From: Linnemannia hyalina
Taxonomy: Eukaryota > Mortierellomycota > Mortierellomycetes > Mortierellales > Mortierellaceae
Reading direction: 5' to 3'
Length of the DNA: 64,000 nt
Assembly: GCA_019671135.1 (NCBI GenBank)
Contig: JAHRHY010000024.1
Location: 496,001 to 560,000, forward strand
Below are positions 22,516-37,822 of this stretch, in pieces. The notes under the pieces were generated by a model, which searched no databases, had not been told where the DNA came from, and saw only the letters and a program-made list of their open reading frames with translations. Made by a program: the position numbers and the translations under genes. The stretch's first letter is position 1. Each line of letters starts with the position of its first letter.

Positions 22516-24826
22516 ATGATCGTGGACCACCTCCTCACACGGACTGGTGTCCGCTCCTTGGGCCTTGTCCTAGCAGGCGTCGTTCCCCTCGCCTCCTCCT
22601 ACCTCATTTACATCCTCGCCTACAACGAAACCCCCGTCGATACCCTCATCAACCAACTCCCCTTCATGCTCCAACTCCTCCGGGCCAACTCTTCTTCCTC
22701 CTTCTCTTCTTCCTCTATACTTTTCCACAACAACAACATCTCCCCAAGAGACAGCCTCCTGCCATCCATCCCTTTTGATTCCGCCGCAGTCCCTGCAACA
22801 ACAACCATCTCTTCCGTCGTCGCTGCTGCTGCTGCTACTGTTGTCAGCGCAACCGAATCATCATCAACAACAACAGAACAGCCCATTCCTGGATCAAATT
22901 TGCCAGTACTGAGCAGTAGTATCGTCGCCCTAGTCCAATTCCTCGACACCCACGGATACAAGGACATCCACCAATTGCCCGGATACCAGTACTGGATTGC
23001 CCTGCAGCCTCTCAAGGAGCACTTGAGTCCTGTTTTGAATTTCATTTCGTCTCACCAGACCTTGGCCTGGATCCTGACGGGTCTTCACCTCTGGATGGCG
23101 GCCGAGCTGGTCTTTTATTTCATGTTCTGGAAGAAGCTTGCTAGGTTGCAGGAGGTCGATCGGGTTGTGAAGGGTGTTGGAGCCAAGGCCAAGAGGAGGG
23201 AGTTGTTTGAGAGGTGTTTGGAGACTGTGGAGGAAGGCGAGGGAGTTAAGCGATGGATTGAGGTCTGGTTTGATACGGGACGGACTAAGCAGCCCGCCAA
23301 GTTTGAGGATATTGGACGGGCCAATATGGTCACCTGGTAAGTGCACAGTTTTATATTCATTTCCGTAATGGATGGTGCCTGCCTTGTTCCACCGAATAAG
23401 TGTATCCTGGGTTCAGGAGTCATTCATTATCTCTTTCAGCCAGCCAGCCAGCCAGCCAGGAGACAGGACTCTTTCCTCAGTTTTGCAACACCGATTTGCA
23501 GAGAATGGGTTATCTAAAGTTCTCACTAACATCCCTCATATTTCTACAACAATAGGATGGCATGGGCATTCTGGGCAGCACCACTAGAGGAAGTGGCTCA
23601 GTCCCCAGCAGCGATTATTGAGTTGAACGAGATGATCGATACCATCGAAGAGGTCAAGAAAATCAAGTTCACGGAAGGATACAACCCTAACGTCGAATGC
23701 ATCCGTCTGTCTCTGGACCCTGTCATCGCCTCCCATCGCCCATTGATTTACTACACTGTAAGTCACTCAGTACCAAACTTTGAGCTTAATGGAAAATAGG
23801 ACTCGTTTACAAGAAAGCGGCCATCTAACCATCTTGCCATATTTTCCACCTTGGTAGTTGATTTGGTCGGCAAACGCTTTTACGAGGATCGTGTTCTTGT
23901 CACTTGGATTCACGAGATACAGCGGGACTCTGGATCAGACACACCCCTTAGAACAACAAACAAAGTTCAAACCCAAGCACCGGAAGTCCTCCTCCTTCCC
24001 TTCACCAGGCGCGATCGCCGCCGAGAACCGCCCACCCGGCGATCTCGCCTATTGGTACCGCACTCCCGCCAAACCTCAAAACCCTATCCCCCTCGTCTTC
24101 ATCCACGGCATTGGCGTCGGTCTTGTCCAGTATATCCACTTGGTTGTCGCATTGACGTTCATTTCGAGACCGCTGATCTTGGTCGAGGTACCGGAGGTGT
24201 CGAGCCAGTTGGTCCAGGCTGAGTGTATGACGCCCGACGATACTTACTTCGTGATTGAAAGGATCTTGAAGATTCATAAACACCCCAAGGCGACCTTTTT
24301 GGGTCATTCGCTGGGAACCATGCTCTGTGCAGCCGTCTGTCGCGCCTCCCCGGCCTCGTCCCCGAAATCGATCGTTCACGGCCTGATCCTGACCGACCCA
24401 ATCTGTTTCCTGACCCACCACTCGATCGCCCACAATTTCGCATACCGCACACCCGCGACTGCAAGTGAACTGGTCATTGATCTCTTTGCCGCTCGCGAGA
24501 TTGGGACCTCATGGTTTATTATGCGCCGATTCTGTTGGACCGAGAGTATCATCTTCCCGATTGCTTGGTCCAAAAGGCATCAGAAGCCTCTTGTCTGCCA
24601 GGGGAAGCTGTCACCGGTGCTGCCGCAGAGGACGAGGGTGTTCTTGTCGAGTAATGATAACTTGATGGATATGAGTAAGGTTGCTGAGTATTTGAGGACC
24701 ATGGTTGGGTTGGAGGAAGGGACGGAGAAGGATGAGCTTGTGATAATGGATGGGTTGGATCATGCGCAGTTGTTGATGAGACCCGAGTGGTTCTCTCGGA
24801 TCCTGAAGGCTGCTCGCGAGTGCTAG
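22516..24826 (+). CDS. Membrane-anchored alpha/beta-hydrolase
   Basis: Three exons (22516-23336, 23556-23757, 23858-24826) give 663 residues. The first half is non-catalytic: a hydrophobic segment near residues 14-35 (SLGLVLAGVVPLASSYLIYI), an S/T/A-rich linker, then a second hydrophobic stretch around LAWILTGLHLWMAAELVFYF. A helical domain with MAWAFWAAPLEEV follows. The second half is an alpha/beta hydrolase: oxyanion motif FIHGIG near residue 420, nucleophile elbow LGHSLG near 490, and a late His in MDGLDHAQLL near 645, so the catalytic set looks complete. It is probably an integral membrane lipase- or esterase-like enzyme; the substrate is unknown. Intron 1 contains a short CCAG repeat (23438-23461). 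It is convergent with the NAGS gene. Confidence 0.85.
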
Positions 24827-24941
24827 GGGAAAAAAAAATATACACATACACGCAACATAAAATAGACAGCATCACTTATCTACACTAATATAACCATTGG
24901 GAAGCATACTTGTTTTGATTCTAATAAGAAGTGTCTATGTT

Positions 24942-24961
24942 GGGGGGGGGGGGGGGGGGGG
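24942..24961. repeat. G20 homopolymer between convergent genes
   Basis: Twenty consecutive G on the + strand in the 148-bp space between the hydrolase and NAGS stop codons. A slippage-prone, quadruplex-capable tract; its true length may be uncertain. Confidence 0.85.
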
Positions 24962-24974
24962 TCTATTGTGAGGA

Positions 24975-27095
24975 TTAGGGGTGCTTGGGTTTGGGAGGAA
25001 GAAAGGATGCGGGGATGTCGCGGCAGATATGGATATAGTCGCGTATGAGACCCAAGCCTTTCGGTCCATACCAAAATACTGTCCAGTTCGTTCCTGGAAT
25101 CTTAATATTGCCGTCTGCACGGTCAAAGTACCTAAAGTTCATATCATGCAAGTAAGTAGTCGTCATTAGTAAACAAACCAAAACAAAAGTCTTGATTTCA
25201 AAACGCGCGCGAACAATGGCTGAAAACCCCCCCTTGGAGGACGCACCATTTGTTGACAGGATTATCGGATCGACTACGCCAGACAAGGTCCGGAAACTCA
25301 TCTGTCAACTTCTTCCAGAGGATATCTGCGACACCAATGCCCTGACTCTTGGGTGCCACCGAGAACTTGTCCAAGTACGCCACACTAGCCAGGGCGCGGT
25401 CAATTCCAGTCTCGGGTCGTTTATCGCCACCTTCCCGGGTCACGATCGCGGCGCCCATGTAGTCCTTTCCAGCCAGGATGACCGTCTTTGTCCTGTCCTG
25501 AATGCGGCCATAGAACCCCTCGGCATCCAAGGATTTCCCAAAACTAGATTCAAGTAGGACTTGCAGCCGCTTCAGATCCAGACCCTGCAGACTGTCACGG
25601 AAGGTAAAGATATCCAGACCACTCCGCAAGACAGTGGTCGCGAGCATGACCTTGGGATCCTGCCCCCTCATGGTCGACGAGAATAAGGGCTTGTCGGTGA
25701 TGAGGTTGGTGATGAGGGTCAACGAGGGCGAGGATGTGATGAGAGCCGAGCAGGTCGGAGGCAAATGTTCTAGACTCTCCTTAATCATGTCGAGGTCGGA
25801 CCGATAAGATTTGGCGAGGGGTTCGGGGATGCCATCCATGTTGTCCAGATCGTCGAGAATGGTCTCGTACTCGTCCTTAAGGTTTACAAAGCAATGCGTT
25901 GGTCCCGCGATTCCATTGGTGCGTGTGAGAGGGATGCCACCTGTGGAGTTGATGACAATCAGTCGCATGGGAACCAGAGAAGGTCCTTGTCCTGAAATGT
26001 TAGCTGTCGCATCCATGAATTTGTCCTTCTTCGCGATCCGTCCCATGTACTTTGCAAGCGCCACCAATGCCCTGTTGCTCTGGACAGGCAAACGCTGACA
26101 GTCTTCCGAGGTCACCATCGGAATCATGACCGGAATTTGTCGTAACTTGAGGCATGACTGCAACGATTCCAACCCTGGCCGAATCGAAATCTCTTCAATG
26201 TCACGGCTCTCTCCCACCACCACCACCTCCTGCTGCACTCCTGCATTTTTGATCCGAGAGTTCGCCGTCGTCTTCTCCTTCCTCTCCTCCTCAAAGACGA
26301 ACTCATAGATGGGTCGAGCCCTGCCACCAGAGGATTCAATCTCCTCCACAATGTCGTTCATGTCTTTCATCATCCGCTGCCGTGTCTCGGCTGCAGGATG
26401 CAGGTTGACCCCTGAATCTGTCGGGACCTTAGTTGCATTGCTTTGCCACCAAGTCTGGTTATCCAGCATGACCACACTCATGAGTCCCAATCTCTGCATC
26501 TGAACAAGCGTGTTGGCGACTCCTGAGAGTTTGTCCTTGTCGAAGGGTCCCTCCAGCTTGATCAATGCCAGATGGTCGGTCGGCCAGAGGAGACTGTCAA
26601 TAAATTTGGCTTCTGATGCAGCTGGAGCCTGGTTGCTGTTGTTGATCTCTGGTGCGCTCGTTGCTGAAGCGGTTGCTGGAGGAGAGAACTTTGAGAGGAA
26701 CTGTCGAGCCTCTCGAGGGGAAGGCAAGGTGCCCATGACCTTGAGGATCAGGTCCTATTTTTTTTTTTGTTGTGTGTGTTTTTGTGAGTCAGAGTGACCG
26801 AGGGTGTGGGAGGAAAGTGGTAGAAGCGTCAAGTTCCGAGCAAAACAACCTCCAAGCAAGTCCTTATTCACTTTGTCGAGTGTCTTATTCAAAAGTGTCT
26901 ATGAGTGTGCGCGTCGGAAAAATGAGAAAAAAGGCTGCGAGTTGTTGTCATTACCCGATCCTTTTCCTGGGCGTTTTTGTTTTGGTGGACGACGGCCTGA
27001 ATCTTTTGTGACTTCAGGGTGTAGGTCCGTCTGGCCATGGTGTTGACTGCAGCAGTGGCAGCCACAGCGGGGCGTGTAAGAGAGGCGCGCCACAT
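24975..27095 (-). CDS. ARG2: Amino-acid N-acetyltransferase (N-acetylglutamate synthase), mitochondrial
   Basis: Makes N-acetylglutamate from acetyl-CoA and glutamate, the first step of arginine synthesis. Three exons (26955-27095, 25247-26754, 24975-25131) give 601 residues. The start at 27095 was chosen because it gives an arginine-rich, acid-free mitochondrial presequence (MWRASLTRPAVAATAAVNTMARR). The middle is the diverged amino-acid-kinase-like domain typical of fungal NAGS; the C-terminal GNAT domain includes YMGAAIVTREG, VAYLDKFSVAPKSQGIGVAD (acetyl-CoA loop QGIG) and a final NWTVFWYGPKGLGLIRDYI. Fungal NAGS is usually feedback-inhibited by arginine with NAGK; nothing local bears on this. 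It is divergent from the golgin gene by 506 bp. Confidence 0.95.
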
Positions 27096-27601
27096 TCGGG
27101 GGCCGGGTGGGGGTTGTGGGAAAGGGAGTTAGAGGGATTAAAGTAAAGGAGGGAGGGGAGGAGGGGAAGTGTGAAGAAGGAAAGTGAATGAATGAGGGAA
27201 TAACAAGAAGAAGAGAGGAAGAGGCTGAAGGACGGTGCATAGAGTGCAGGGAAAAGGCCGTTGCACATGGCATATTGTGCACGTGATCAGTATAGCCTAA
27301 ACGACAGACAAGAGCTTTTATCTGTCTGGCTGTTCCTTTCTTTACCATCCGACCATCGCCCTTTTTCTCCCTCAAACACATTCACTTCGCACCCCCTTCC
27401 CTTCTTTGTCGATATTCCTCCTTGGGCACAGGAATAAGAAACACACACATCGCACCTCTACACCCCTTCAACAACCCTATACGCCGCCCCAGCACCACTC
27501 AACACACGCCTTCCTCTTTCCCATTTCATACTTCCTCTCCTCACAGCAAAAATCGCCATTCATCATCTACACAGTATCTAGTCCGTGGACCTTTTCCGTC
27601 A
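27096..27601. other. Divergent promoter region, NAGS / golgin
   Basis: CT-rich on each coding strand toward the respective start codon. No gene is seen. Confidence 0.55.
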
Positions 27602-30600
27602 ATGTCCTGGCTCTCAAAGAATGTCGGCAGTCTGAGTAACCTGGCCAACAGAATCGCCGCCGGTAATCCCATCGACACCACCCTACTCCACTCCTACTCC
27701 TCCCTTCCCCCTTCGCTAAAGGGCGCAACACTCATCCGCAATAATAAAATTATACCCGACACTTCGAATACCCGTGTGACACGTTGCGCGTTTCAGTTAT
27801 GCAGCTGTATTGACTTTCTCTCTTCCTCTCTCTCTCTCACACACACACTCTCTCACACGCGCAATTGTCTCTGGTTGTTGGCAATTTCAATATCTGATTA
27901 GAAACCAATGGCGAACATGGTTCGAATGAGGCTTTTCTGCAGCTTCAGCAAGAGGTAATGAAAATGCCACTCAAGATTGGATATTGCAACAAAAGAACAT
28001 TCTGAAAAATGGCAAACGCAAAAAGATTATTGGTATTGATGGCCCCTGCTCAATATGTGAAAAAAAAACTAGCTTCACGACACCCGCGAGGAACTATCCG
28101 GCCGACACCAGGAATGGGAGCAAGCCAGGCAGAACTATGAATCTCGGCTACAGAATCTCACCAATGGGGATGCCACCGCCCAAAAAGTCGAACAGTTGGA
28201 GCAGAAGCTGAACCGTGCTGTGGGGCTACTCAAGAACCTGCAGAGTGACAAACAAAACCTGACACTTAAGGTCAAGACGCTGGAGGAGGAGAAGGGCGAA
28301 GCATTGGCGCAGGTGGAGGAGGCAAAAAATATTCAGCGTCAATTGGAGCAGCAGCAACAGGAACTGGAGCAGCAACAGCAGAATGGCCAGGCTAGCCCGA
28401 AATCGGATCATGTAGGGCACGAGGCTTTGGAAAAGATTCAGCAACTGGAGCAGGAACTCAAGGCTGAGAAGGAACAGAGGACCACGCTTGTTCAGGAGCT
28501 CAAAACCGAAAAGGAGCAAAGTACGTCGCTTGTTCAGGAACTCAAGTCACAGCTGTTGGAGACCACGGAGAGCCGCAAGAAGCTGGAGGATCAACTCTCA
28601 CAGCAGCGTGAGGAGAGCGACAGCCAAATGGACATCTCGATCGAACTCAACATGGCTAAGGACGACCTGGAACAGGCTTTGGCAGAGATCGAGTCTTTGA
28701 AGCAGGCCAACGCCAAGCTGTTGAGCAAGCCCAAGTCAGCACCCATGTCTCCAGTCCAGCAGCAATCGCCCGCTCTTGTCAAGGAACTTGCTGAAGCCAA
28801 GGCTTCTATCGCTCAGTTGGAGTTGAAGCTGTCAAAGGAGTCAGAGGTTGCCAAGGAGTCTGTCGCCTTGAAGGCCGCTCAGAAGGAACTTCAGGACACT
28901 GTTGAGTTGATGCGCAAGGACCTGGCCCAAGCCAACAACTTGCATTCAGATGCGCAAAAGGATCTTTCTGAACAGAAGGCCACCAGGGCTGCCCTGGAAA
29001 AGAAGGAAGCAACCTTGGCCAGTAAGTAATACTATTTGTAAGAATACCTGTCCTATCGATTATTTTTTGTTTGCACGGATTCAAAATTGACGAATGCCAT
29101 TTTTCATTGTATAGAATCAATTGCGAGACTGGAATCAGAGTTGACTGCTGCCAAGACAGCCAATGGAGGAGAGACTTCCGCCAATGGTGCCGGTGAGGCC
29201 TCAGAGGAACTGCAGATCCGTATTCAGGATCTGGAACATCAACTGGAGAGTAAGTCTTCGCACGCATCAGGACACCAGGAATTCTGAGCAACATCATGAG
29301 ATACACACCACTCACCAAAGACTTCGACCATTTTCACCCCCAAAATAGCATCGAAGGAGGAGTTCTCCAATGAACACATCGAAGCCGTTGTTCTTGCTAT
29401 TCAGGCACTTTTGGGACCTAGCCGAACCGACGCACTGCCACAGTCTCTTGTGAATGACAAGGTTTTGGCCACCTGGAACAGAGCCAAGGATGAAGTCGAC
29501 AGCTACAAGGATGGAAACCGTTCTCTAGAGGATAACCTGTCCAGACTGAGGAGAGGTAACGGTCGAGGCAACACACCTTCACTGACGTATTGCGACTTAA
29601 ATGGCGATCCTCGAAAAGATTGAAAGCTCACGCGATATTATATTCACGTTGTCCATAGAAAACCAAGAGGCGCAGACCGCACTAGAATTGGCCGAGTCCG
29701 AGAAGGCCCAGCAACTGGAAACTTTGCGCAAGAGTCACGAGCAAGCTATCAGCGAGTTGGAGCAGAAGTTCCAGAGCGATTCAAGTAACCAGAAGGATCT
29801 CAGTGCGCAGATCAACGCCTTCAAGCTGTCGGCAGATGCGGACAGGAAGTCGTTGGAAGATCAGTTTGACGCAGAGAAGAAGCAATTGATCGCCAAACAG
29901 GAAAATCTGAAGGAAGAATACAAGACGATGAAGCAGACTTTCGAGGAGGAGCTCATGGCTGCCGAGGCCTCTCAGCGGGAGCGCGATGTCACGATCCAGA
30001 CACTCCAGGCGACAGTGGCATCCAACGAGCAGACCTTGGCCGCCATCAAGGAGGATCTCCAGAAGACCACCAACGAGCGCAACCACTTCCAGACTCAACA
30101 CAAAACTCTCCTTGATCGTGTTTCCAACATGAAGTCGACTCTTGGCACCAAGTTGCAAGCTGACATGGTAACGCATCATTTATTTCTGGCAGAGCAAACT
30201 TGGTTGACTGGAATGTACTTGCGATATCTCTACATACTGACATTTCTATTTCTATCGAACAGGACAACATCAACACTCTGCGACAGCAGATTGATCAGCT
30301 CACCGCGCAGAACAATGACTACCTGCTGACAATCAAACAACTGGAAGAGGAGCTTATGGCATCGCATGAACACTACGAAAAGACGTCGCGGGAGCTCGAA
30401 CACCTCCGCCGTCGCCTCGTCGACATTCAGGAAGACGCCTCGGCCGAGGTGGTCGAGAAGGAGAGTCTCATTCACGAGCTCCAGTCGCGCCTCCAGCGTG
30501 AGGAGCGCGAGCGCGAGGACTGGGAGACCATGGCATCGGAGCAGCGCGCCAGCAAGGATCAGGCTATTGTGAACATGAGAGCCATGGAGCGCGAGAGAGA

Positions 30601-31669
30601 TGCTGCTCGCGCGGAGAAGGAGTCGATTCGTATTGAGCTGGATCGCGAGATTGAGAGTTTGAACAACTTGCAGTCTGTTCTGGAGGAGTTCCAGTCGGCC
30701 AAGGAGTCCGAGATTCAGTTTGCACTGGAAGGGCTTCACCGCCAACTCAACCATTCCAACGCATCTTTGGAGGAGTTCCAGCATCGCGCCCTTGCTGCCG
30801 AGGTATACATACTTCCAGTATTGCTACATGCACTTAATGAGTTGTTAATGTCAAAAAACAAATGACTCACATCGTTCTTTTCGTTTGTCTGTAGGAGCAA
30901 CTTCAAAATCTTACATTGGATGTCGAGAGGGCACATCAATTGGAGAGAGAGGTCAAAGAGAAGAACCTGACGATTGGAAAGCTGCGCCACGACGCTGTCA
31001 TCCAGCAAGGACACTTGACAGAAGCTATGCGTCGGTTGAGAGAGGAGAACAGCCAGAACACTGTGGATATGTAAGTACCTGTTGTTGTTTTTTCATCTGG
31101 CAGGTGGTGCTATAATGGCGTCTGCACATCATACTCACAGTCAACTCCCTATTGTAACTCTAGTCCGCTTATCTCGAATCTGTTTATCAGCTTCTTGAAC
31201 ATACCCCGCGGAGACCAGAAGCGATTCGAGATTCTTCAATTGATCTCTGGAGTTTTAAAGTTTACTGACGAACAGCGTGAACAAGCAGGCCTGATCAGGA
31301 GGGCTGGCGCTTTCGGTGCCATGACACCATCAGCGTCTGGCTCACGTTCTCCTTCGATGGAGCAGATGAGGCAACCACCACCAGAGCCACGAGAGGTACG
31401 TTTCAGACAAGAATTGATGCATCAAGTGGACATTCTTCTTTGGATGAGCCAGTCTGTACTAACCACCCTTCGTTTTCCACGATCTACATACACAGAGCTT
31501 TATCGATATGTGGACATCCTTCCTGATCCGCGAGAGCAGTGCTAATTCCAGTGCCAACACCAGAAGCAATAACAGCAACAACAACAACACCACCAGCAGC
31601 AGCAGCAGCAACGGCAATAACAACAACAACTCTACGTCAAGTTCTAGTGCCAATCCTAGGAGTCCTTAA
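27602..31669 (+). CDS. RUD3: Golgin with GRAB domain (Rud3/GMAP-210 type)
   Basis: Coiled-coil tether of the cis-Golgi. Ten exons (27602-27662, 27902-27954, 28073-29021, 29115-29249, 29349-29555, 29659-30167, 30263-30802, 30895-31070, 31164-31395, 31496-31669) give 1011 residues. The N-terminus MSWLSKNVGSLSNLANRIAAG resembles the amphipathic ALPS segment that senses curved membrane in GMAP-210. Residues ~40-870 are heptad-rich, E/Q/K/L-rich coiled coil. The GRAB domain, which binds Arf1-GTP, follows at ~877-920: PLISNLFISFLNIPRGDQKR then FEILQLISGVLKFTDEQRE. The C-terminal tail has SFIDMWTSFLIRES and an N/S-rich run. Domain order matches the family; the first two exons are short and rest on splice consensus and frame. 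Confidence 0.9.
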
Positions 31670-31851
31670 TCAGACTCAAACGTGCATGAATAAAAAAAAT
31701 TGCCACCAAATGTTTAAAGGGAGTTGTGACTGGGCATCATTTCGTTCAACGACAAACAACGGCGCGTAAGAAAGGAAAGTAAACCCCTGAGCTTGTTGTT
31801 TTTCGATTCTTGTCATCATACGCCCTTTTTCATCATCCACGCGTTGCCACC

Positions 31852-34800
31852 ATGAGAGTCAAGGTAAAGAGTCCGCTTTACATCGCTGTCCATACTATGT
31901 CCAGTCAGTCTATACACGACACTAGGTCTTTGTTCAACTTGGTTACAGTAGTTGAAGATCTTGATGGCTGATTTTACTTTTCTCTCCTTACATCGGCTCA
32001 TGCTAATTAGCCATTGCAAATCCACTGGCACGACAAACAACCTATATACTCGGCACATTTTGAGCCAGGCCCTAAAGGACGTCTGGCAACAGCAGGAGGC
32101 GACGGCAACGTCCGAGTAGGTGTCTCTCTTCACCTCGACCTTTTGCTGCATGGAGCGAAATCATTTTGAATGGAAGTCAACAAAGTGCTCTAACTGGAGT
32201 ACCTTATGAACATGTCAAACTAGCTCTGGAAGGTCGTCAAAGACAAGGAAAAGGACAGCACACATATCGAGTTCTTGTCAAGTTTGAACCGACATACAGC
32301 AGCCGTCAACGTTGTCCGGTTCTCGCCTACAGGTACAACTTTTGACTCAACTTTCCGGCGCCAGGAGTGGAGGACTCGGCAGAAGGATTACCAGCAGAAA
32401 GCTAACAAACTGTTTCGTTTCATTGAATATGACTTATTAGTCGAGTGTCTTGCATCGGCAGGAGATGGTATGGACCTCATTTTATTTGCCCTCGGTCCTT
32501 CAAACAGCATAACGAGCAGATGACATTATATATGCGTGGATCACAGGAGACGGTTTTAACCTCGGACGTTCTCATTTGACTACTATCTAGATGGAAACAT
32601 TATCCTGTGGCGTCCAACGGAAAACAAGGAAGTAGTCAGCAGATTTGCGGAATCGGACGACGAGGAGTTTGAACGGGAGACATGGCGAGTTCAGTCAATG
32701 ATGAGAGGCTCGCTCTCGGACATCTACGACATTGCTTGGTCGCCTGACGGACGGTTCATTATCTCGGGATCAATTGATAACACTGCTCGGATATGGGATG
32801 TGAAAGATGGTAAGGAACAGAGTTGGATATTAAGCGTGGTTAGGATATATGGGTAACACTCAAGGAGTCATGAAGTGGAACTTTTGGAGGCGAAGCTAAC
32901 CGAAATTATTATTTGACCACTTTAGCCAAGTGCATCCACGTCATCGCGGACCACCGTCATTACGTTCAGGGTGTTGCCTGGGACCCGCTCGGAGACTTTG
33001 TTGCCACTCAGAGCAGCGATCGGTATGTAATCAGGACTATGAGTAGTAGGAAGCGGTACTTGCTGCCAAGTGGAGACTACAGAGGCTAACTTGTTGGACG
33101 TTCCCGTATATCTGGAATAGGTCGGTTCATATCTACGGATTCAAGATCGACAAGAACGGACATGTCGTCGTCAACAACTTGGGCAAATCGACCAAGCTGG
33201 ACCTTTCCAAGCTGCGATCTCTCCCACATCCTACCGTGCCCTCGGCAACCGCTTCAACATCAACCTCAACTAGCGCGCAGACCAAACCAGCAGGAGACAC
33301 GGATATGGCTGTGGATTCTTCAACGGAAAAGGAAGATGCCTCAAAACCAGCCACCAGAACACCCAAAACCTTCCGTCTCTACCACGACGAAACTCTGACT
33401 TCGTTCTTCAGACGCCTTTCATTCACACCCGACGGATCGATGCTTATCACACCTGCAGGACAGTACAGGGCGCCAATCCAAAGGTTAGGAACTCAGAAGG
33501 ATGACGAATCGGGCACAGCAGCACCAGCGCCACAGGCATCGGAGCTCGAGATGAGAAATACGGCATATATCTATGCCCGGAGAGACTTTGGAAGGTATGT
33601 TGAGGAACCACGGTGTTTCAATTGCAAACTTCAAGGGAAAACGTGCTTTTATGGAATCAGGGACTTACCGGATACTGCGTCTTAATTGAACATTATATAG
33701 AGGTCCTGTTGCACATCTCCCTGGCCACAAGAAGCCCTCAGTCGCCATCAAGTGCAGTCCCGTGCTCTACGAGCTCCGTCCAATTCAGCCTGCAGGACCA
33801 AATAGCAGTTACCACCGACCAGCCACAACAGCGCCATCGTCCGCAACAACCACTACTACCACCACCGCCACAACAGCAACAACAACACAGGAGAAAGCAG
33901 AGACACCCAGGGCACCATCAGTGTTTGGCTTGGGCTACCGTTCCATCTATGCGGTGGCAACTCAGGACTCAATCTTGATATATGATACCCAACAATCGGC
34001 AGCACTCGCCCTCGTCTCTCACCTCCACTATGCAACATTCACGGACATGGCGTGGTCAAGCGACGGATGCAACCTGATTCTGACTTCTTCCGATGGATTT
34101 TGTTCGATTATTTCGTTCGAAGAAGGCGAGCTCGGAACGGTGTACACGCCACCCAAGTCTATGATGGCCCTGCTTCCTACTCCCGACAGCACATCGATAT
34201 CTCTCAGCGAATCATTGGATGCAGCGGCCAACATTGCTGCAACAGCTGGTATGCTTCAGAAGCTGAACGGGCTGTCGTTGACGGAGAAGAAGGAGCAAAA
34301 GGCGAGCGAGAAGAAGGAGCCCAAGGAACCCAAGGCAAAGGCGAAGCAGGAGAAGGGTGAGTCCGCGGTCGCGGCAAAGAAGGGCGAGTCAGCAGGCGCA
34401 ACAAAGAAGACTGCATCCAAGAAACAGCCTGGAAAGACTCAATCAACACTGTCGACCCCAGCACCGTCCGGAATCACAGCAGCGGCAGTCAAGGCATCAT
34501 CGACAACGACGACCGCAACGCAGTCTCCGGCGTCGAGTTCCCCAGCAGAGTCACCCAAGATGACGTTCAAGACAGAGCGCGATGGAGATTCGGTCATGAG
34601 TATTGCAAGCGAACAGCCTACACCCAAGAAGCGGAGGATCCAGCCAACGTTTGTCAGTGCACTTCCAGGAATGACGATTCCAACACCCGTTGCCGCTGCT
34701 CCTGTTATCCCTTCGCCTGCACCTTCACCTTCACCCCTGACAGTGAGGCCTCTGACATCTATGGACTTTGCACAACCGTCTTCACCCTCCACATCTTCGG

Positions 34801-34865
34801 CCGCGGCTGTCAAGCCCAAGAAGAGGATAGCCCCCACATTCGTCAGTGCCTTGCCCGGTCACTGA
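31852..34865 (+). CDS. CAC2: Chromatin assembly factor 1 p60 subunit (Cac2/CHAF1B)
   Basis: WD-repeat subunit of CAF-1, which deposits H3-H4 behind replication forks. Eight exons (31852-31863, 32011-32115, 32224-32332, 32441-32467, 32591-32809, 32926-33022, 33121-33594, 33701-34865) give 735 residues; the first exon is only 12 nt and the fourth 27 nt. Family signatures: PLQIHWHDKQPIYSAHFEP, LATAGGDGNVRLWKV, LNRHTAAVNVVRFSPT, LASAGDDGNIILWRP, DIYDIAWSPDGRFIISGSID and YVQGVAWDPLGDFVATQSSD. The C-terminal ~200 residues are low-complexity, K/E- and S/T/P-rich. Two near-identical basic motifs stand there, KKRRIQPTFVSALPG (~657-671) and KKRIAPTFVSALPG (~721-734, at the very end); they resemble the B-domain by which CAF-1 p60 and HIRA bind the histone chaperone Asf1. 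Confidence 0.95.
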
Positions 34866-35053
34866 AAGAATCGACATTGTTGCTTAAGCATTAAAATCAA
34901 TTGTAAAACGATTTCTTGAGAAAAAATTAGGGTTTATTTTGCATATTTGAGAGGATTAGGATGTGAGTGTGTGGTATGGTACAAAGTTATGACAGATATA
35001 TGTTGTTTTTTTTTGTTTCCAGTCGTCTTGTGGTATGTGAAAAGATGGTATCT

Positions 35054-35407
35054 TTAGACGATGGAACGACGCCCGCCGACTCTGCGTCTGCCACCGTAGC
35101 AGAAGCGGGTGAAGATCCAGGCAATGATGAAGATCACGGCGAAAATGATAAGGATATGCTGCAAGGCGCCAGTACCTGAAGAAAAAAAAAATTAAAAAAA
35201 AAAGGTTGAGTTAGATATTTGTTGTGATTAAGAAAAAAAATGATGACTTTTTGATTGAGAAAAAGCCAAAAACCAGGGAAGCCGGGGAGGGGGGGTTCCC
35301 TTACCGATGGTAACGATGCCGCAGAGGGCGAGGATCCAGACGACGATGAGGATGACGGCGACGATGATGAAGCCGTCAAAGGCGATGAATTGGATAGTGC
35401 CGCACAT
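35054..35407 (-). CDS. Small two-helix membrane protein (DUF5670/lmo0937-like)
   Basis: Two exons, 35305-35407 and 35054-35175, with GT-AG borders around a 129-nt intron, give 74 residues; the gene is too short and split to appear as one open frame. Sequence features: MCGTIQFIAFDGF, first membrane helix IIVAVILIVVWILALCGIV, a GTG turn, ALQHI, second helix LIIFAVIFIIAWIFT, then the basic tail GGRRRVGGRRSIV. The layout of two helices around a short glycine turn with a following HIL and an Arg-rich end recalls the small bacterial lmo0937/DUF5670 membrane proteins. That likeness is from memory and function is unknown. It is convergent with CAC2 and divergent from the cap methyltransferase. Confidence 0.7.
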
Positions 35408-37822
<2,415 letters not shown>

